From Alphaproteobacteria bacterium (GTDB lineage Bacteria; Pseudomonadota; Alphaproteobacteria; Micavibrionales; Micavibrionaceae), in contig JAGRJZ010000134.1 of the NCBI GenBank assembly GCA_020442505.1, forward strand, positions 1 to 8,765: 8,765 nt of DNA, read 5' to 3'. The position numbers and the translations under genes were made by a program. The notes under the pieces were generated by a model. It worked only from the letters and a program-made list of their open reading frames with translations, did no database searches and was not told the DNA's origin. Below are positions 6,698 through 8,765 of this stretch, in pieces. Position 1 is the first letter of the stretch. Every line of letters starts with the position of its first letter.

Positions 6698-6796
6698 GGT
6701 TTGAATTCAGAGGATATTATCGTGCTTTGCAAGCGCTTTTTTCTCCTGTTCTTTTTCGGAAACGTGGCGTAGACTGCGAGAAGATCGCATTTCCGC

Positions 6797-6804
6797 AAAG
6801 GAAA
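6797..6804 (+). promoter_or_regulatory. Ribosome binding site for fixH
   Basis: AAAGGAAA lies eight bases before the ATG at 6813 and sets the fixH start. The same bases can pair with TTTCC on either side (6790-6794 and 6807-6811). Confidence 0.65.
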
Positions 6805-6812
6805 GTTTTCCG

Positions 6813-7298
6813 ATGACAGCGCGTATAGAGACTGATATCCGGCCCTCCGACCGTTTTATTCCGTGGTATTTCGTCGCGTTTTTCGTCGTCGTGTTCATCG
6901 CCAACGGAATTTTCATTTATTTTGCCTTGGAAAGCCAGCCGGGCGTGATCGAGGAGCATAATTACGAGATCGGGCTGGCTTATGACGACCGGATCGCCGA
7001 AGACGTCGCGGAACAGGCTTTGGGCTGGGTCGGCGACGTGATGTTCGACAACGGGGTTCTGACCTTTACGCTGTCCGACCGAGAGGGGTCTCCGCTTCGC
7101 GGGGCCGATGCCCGGGCGGTTCTGGTCCGGCCCGTCCAAGCGGGGCATGATTTCCCGCTTTCCCTGACGCAGGAAGAGCCGGGCGTTTATCGCGCCCCGG
7201 CCGTTTTTCCCTTGCCGGGACGCTGGGATGCCTACATATATGTGACATGGAACGATCAGCCCTATCATATCATGAAAACGCTTCTCGTAACACCGTGA
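6813..7298 (+). CDS. fixH: FixH family protein, cbb3-type cytochrome oxidase assembly
   Basis: A 161-residue protein with the FixH layout: a short cytoplasmic N-terminus ending R-F-I-P-W-Y, one membrane helix at about 18-39, then a periplasmic beta-rich domain. The opening of the periplasmic part, with Y-E-I-G-L-A-Y-D-D, is the family's conserved region after the helix, and the C-terminal part contains P-L-P-G-R-W-D-A-Y. FixH belongs to the FixGHIS set that supports copper delivery to, and assembly of, the cbb3 terminal oxidase used at low oxygen. Its biochemical action is not settled. The start is supported by AAAGGAAA at 6797-6804. The stop overlaps the fixI start by four bases (GTGA), which suggests coupled translation. 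fixG, normally directly upstream, is absent; the upstream neighbour is the divergent wzz-like gene. I see no TTGAT-N4-ATCAA (FNR/FixK) box in the 115-base gap. Confidence 0.9.
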   Translation: MTARIETDIRPSDRFIPWYFVAFFVVVFIANGIFIYFALESQPGVIEEHNYEIGLAYDDRIAEDVAEQALGWVGDVMFDNGVLTFTLSDREGSPLRGADARAVLVRPVQAGHDFPLSLTQEEPGVYRAPAVFPLPGRWDAYIYVTWNDQPYHIMKTLLVTP

Positions 7299-8765
7299 GT
7301 GTCTGCATCCATTGCGGCCGGCCTTGCCCGCCCGGGCGGAATTTTTGCTGTGGCGGCTGCGAATCGGCCCATGCGGTCCGTGAAGCGGCCGCGCCGCAGC
7401 CTGCGCCGCCGGTCGTCCCGACCGATCCGGAAGCGGGTTTTTCTTTCGACTCGTTTGTCGTAAAAGAACCCGAGACCGGGTTTTCCCACCTTTTGCTACT
7501 GGTGGACGGGGTTCATTGCGCGGCCTGCATCCAGAAGATCGAGTCGGCCTTAAGCCGGGAACAAGACGTGCGGACCGCGCGGCTGAATTTCTCGACCCGG
7601 CGCTTGACGATCGTGTGGGAAGGCACGCCGGAGCGGGGAAACGCCCTGGCGGCGATCGTCGCGCGGCTGGGCTACCGGGTGATGCCGTTCGACACAAACG
7701 CCGCGCAGGAAGGAAGCCTCGCCGAGGAGCGGTTTTTGTTGATCTGCTTGGCCGTCGCGGGATTCGCCGCCGGAAACATCATGATGATCTCGGTCGGGCT
7801 GTGGGCCAGTACCCAGGAAATCATGGGAATCGCAATGCGGGATTTCCTGCACTGGATGGCCGCGGCGATCGCCCTGCCGGCGATTTCATATGCCGGCCAG
7901 CCTTTCTTTCGTTCCGCCTGGGGCGCGCTAAAGCAGGGGCAGGCGAATATGGACGTGCCCATTTCGCTGGCGGTAATTCTGGCCTGCGGGATGAGCCTGT
8001 ACGAGACGATGACCCACGGCGCGCATGCCTATTTCGACTCGGCGACGATGCTGCTGTTTTTCCTGTTGATCGGACGATATCTGGATTTTCGCGCCCGCCG
8101 CAGTGCGCGGAGCACCGCAACGGACTTGCTGGCGATGCTTTCCGGCACCGCGACGGTGATCGACGAAAACGGCCGCCGGCAGGTCATTCCCATCAAAGAC
8201 GTACGGGAGGAGATGCTTCTGGCCGTCGCCGCCGGGGAGAAATTTCCGGCCGACGGGATTGTAATAGACGGGACGACGGACATCGATACGAGTCTGATCA
8301 CGGGAGAGACTTTGCCGCGTCTTGTGGGCCCGGGCGCGGAGGTTTTCGCGGGGACGATGAATCTGGGGACGGCCGTACGCGTACGGGTTTCAAAGGCCAG
8401 CGAGAACTCGCTTTTGAGCGATATCGTCCGGCTGATGGAAAAAGCCGAACAGGGACAGGCCCGTTACGTTCGCCTCGCGGATAAAGCCGCGCGTCTTTAC
8501 ACCCCGACGGTCCACACGCTGGCGGCCCTGAGCTTCCTGGGATGGCTGCTGATCGGCGGGCTGGCGTGGCAGGATTCGCTGATGATCGCGGTAACGGTCT
8601 TGATTATAACCTGTCCCTGCGCGCTGGGGCTCGCGGTGCCGGTGGTTCAAGTATTGGCGACCGGTCGCCTGATGCGGCAGGGAATTCTGGTAAAATCCGG
8701 AGACGCGCTGGAACGTCTGGCCGGTATCGACACGATTTTTTTCGACAAAACCGGAACCCTGACCC
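7295..8765 (+). CDS. fixI: FixI/CcoI-type copper-translocating P1B ATPase, 3' end outside window
   Basis: The first 490 codons of a heavy-metal P-type ATPase. FixI (CopA2/CcoI) exports Cu(I) for insertion into the cbb3 oxidase. A cysteine-rich N-terminus (C-x2-C-x3-C-x6-C-C-x2-C, residues 4-22) matches the metal-binding motif that precedes the HMA domain in this subgroup. The HMA domain has G-V-H-C-A-A-C (Cys75, Cys78). Several membrane helices follow, from about residue 147. The actuator loop carries T-G-E (336-338), the ion-binding helix carries C-P-C (440-442), and the phosphorylation motif D-K-T-G-T (Asp484) is reached just before the window ends. The ATP-binding part is missing only because the window stops. 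I take the GTG at 7295, overlapping the fixH stop. An in-frame ATG at 7247 would add 16 residues; neither has a clear ribosome site. The fixH-fixI order supports the fixI assignment over a general copA. Confidence 0.9.
   Translation, partial: MSVCIHCGRPCPPGRNFCCGGCESAHAVREAAAPQPAPPVVPTDPEAGFSFDSFVVKEPETGFSHLLLLVDGVHCAACIQKIESALSREQDVRTARLNFSTRRLTIVWEGTPERGNALAAIVARLGYRVMPFDTNAAQEGSLAEERFLLICLAVAGFAAGNIMMISVGLWASTQEIMGIAMRDFLHWMAAAIALPAISYAGQPFFRSAWGALKQGQANMDVPISLAVILACGMSLYETMTHGAHAYFDSATMLLFFLLIGRYLDFRARRSARSTATDLLAMLSGTATVIDENGRRQVIPIKDVREEMLLAVAAGEKFPADGIVIDGTTDIDTSLITGETLPRLVGPGAEVFAGTMNLGTAVRVRVSKASENSLLSDIVRLMEKAEQGQARYVRLADKAARLYTPTVHTLAALSFLGWLLIGGLAWQDSLMIAVTVLIITCPCALGLAVPVVQVLATGRLMRQGILVKSGDALERLAGIDTIFFDKTGTLT

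Noticed and set aside
6698..6812. FNR/FixK box controlling fixHI
   Set aside because: I looked for TTGAT-N4-ATCAA. TTGAATTCAG at 6701 has only the first half and no matching second half.
6717..7697. A 326-codon open frame on the minus strand across fixH and the start of fixI
   Set aside because: It is antisense to two well-supported genes, and its composition (Arg, Pro, Ser, Gly) is typical of a shadow frame.
7516..8484. A 322-codon open frame on the plus strand in another frame inside fixI
   Set aside because: It overlaps the HMA, membrane and actuator parts of FixI, and its product is an Arg/Gly/Asp-rich string with no membrane segment or motif.
1..8765. CRISPR arrays, tRNA or rRNA genes, long direct repeats
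   Set aside because: None was seen on reading through. The window is almost entirely protein-coding, with no regular spaced repeats.

Overview
The window looks like chromosomal DNA of an alphaproteobacterium. The evidence is the FtsA form ending in Trp-Leu-Lys-Glu-Asn-Trp, the fixH-fixI pair for cbb3-type cytochrome oxidase assembly, the alphaproteobacterial style of the MurU-like nucleotidyltransferase, and a UbiH/COQ6-family ubiquinone hydroxylase. The order or genus cannot be set from this window. Most of it is fairly G+C-rich and tightly packed, with no gene-free stretch above 300 bases.

Layout. At the left edge (2-658, +) is the 3' part of a surface-polysaccharide O-acyltransferase, of which only the SGNH domain is visible. 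Its DNA is clearly richer in A+T than the rest. Just after it, 693-767 holds the first 25 codons of an IS630-type transposase, cut off where the end of the next gene begins. This looks like a rearrangement scar at the edge of an accessory segment. Next is a ubiquinone-type FAD hydroxylase (770-1993, -), divergent from a MurU-like sugar-phosphate nucleotidyltransferase (2083-2838, +). That gene runs tail to tail into ftsA (2810-4084, -), sharing 29 bp. Divergent from ftsA is a U32 'peptidase' family protein of the TrhP tRNA-hydroxylation type (4238-5869, +). It converges, with a 9-bp gap, on a Wzz-like chain-length regulator (5879-6697, -). Divergent from that is fixH (6813-7298, +), overlapping fixI (7295 to the window end, +), which encodes a copper P-type ATPase and is cut at its DKTGT motif.

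How the genes fit together. There is no single pathway. Themes are respiration (ubiquinone hydroxylase, FixHI), cell envelope and division (MurU-like enzyme, FtsA, Wzz, acyltransferase) and RNA modification (U32). Apart from fixHI, the genes alternate in strand and each probably has its own promoter. The main oddities are ftsA away from ftsQ and ftsZ, fixHI without fixG upstream, a second cysteine cluster at the U32 C-terminus, a possible leaderless transcript for the U32 gene, and the IS scar that may have rewritten the end of the ubiquinone hydroxylase. I see no clear sign of a new multi-gene system.
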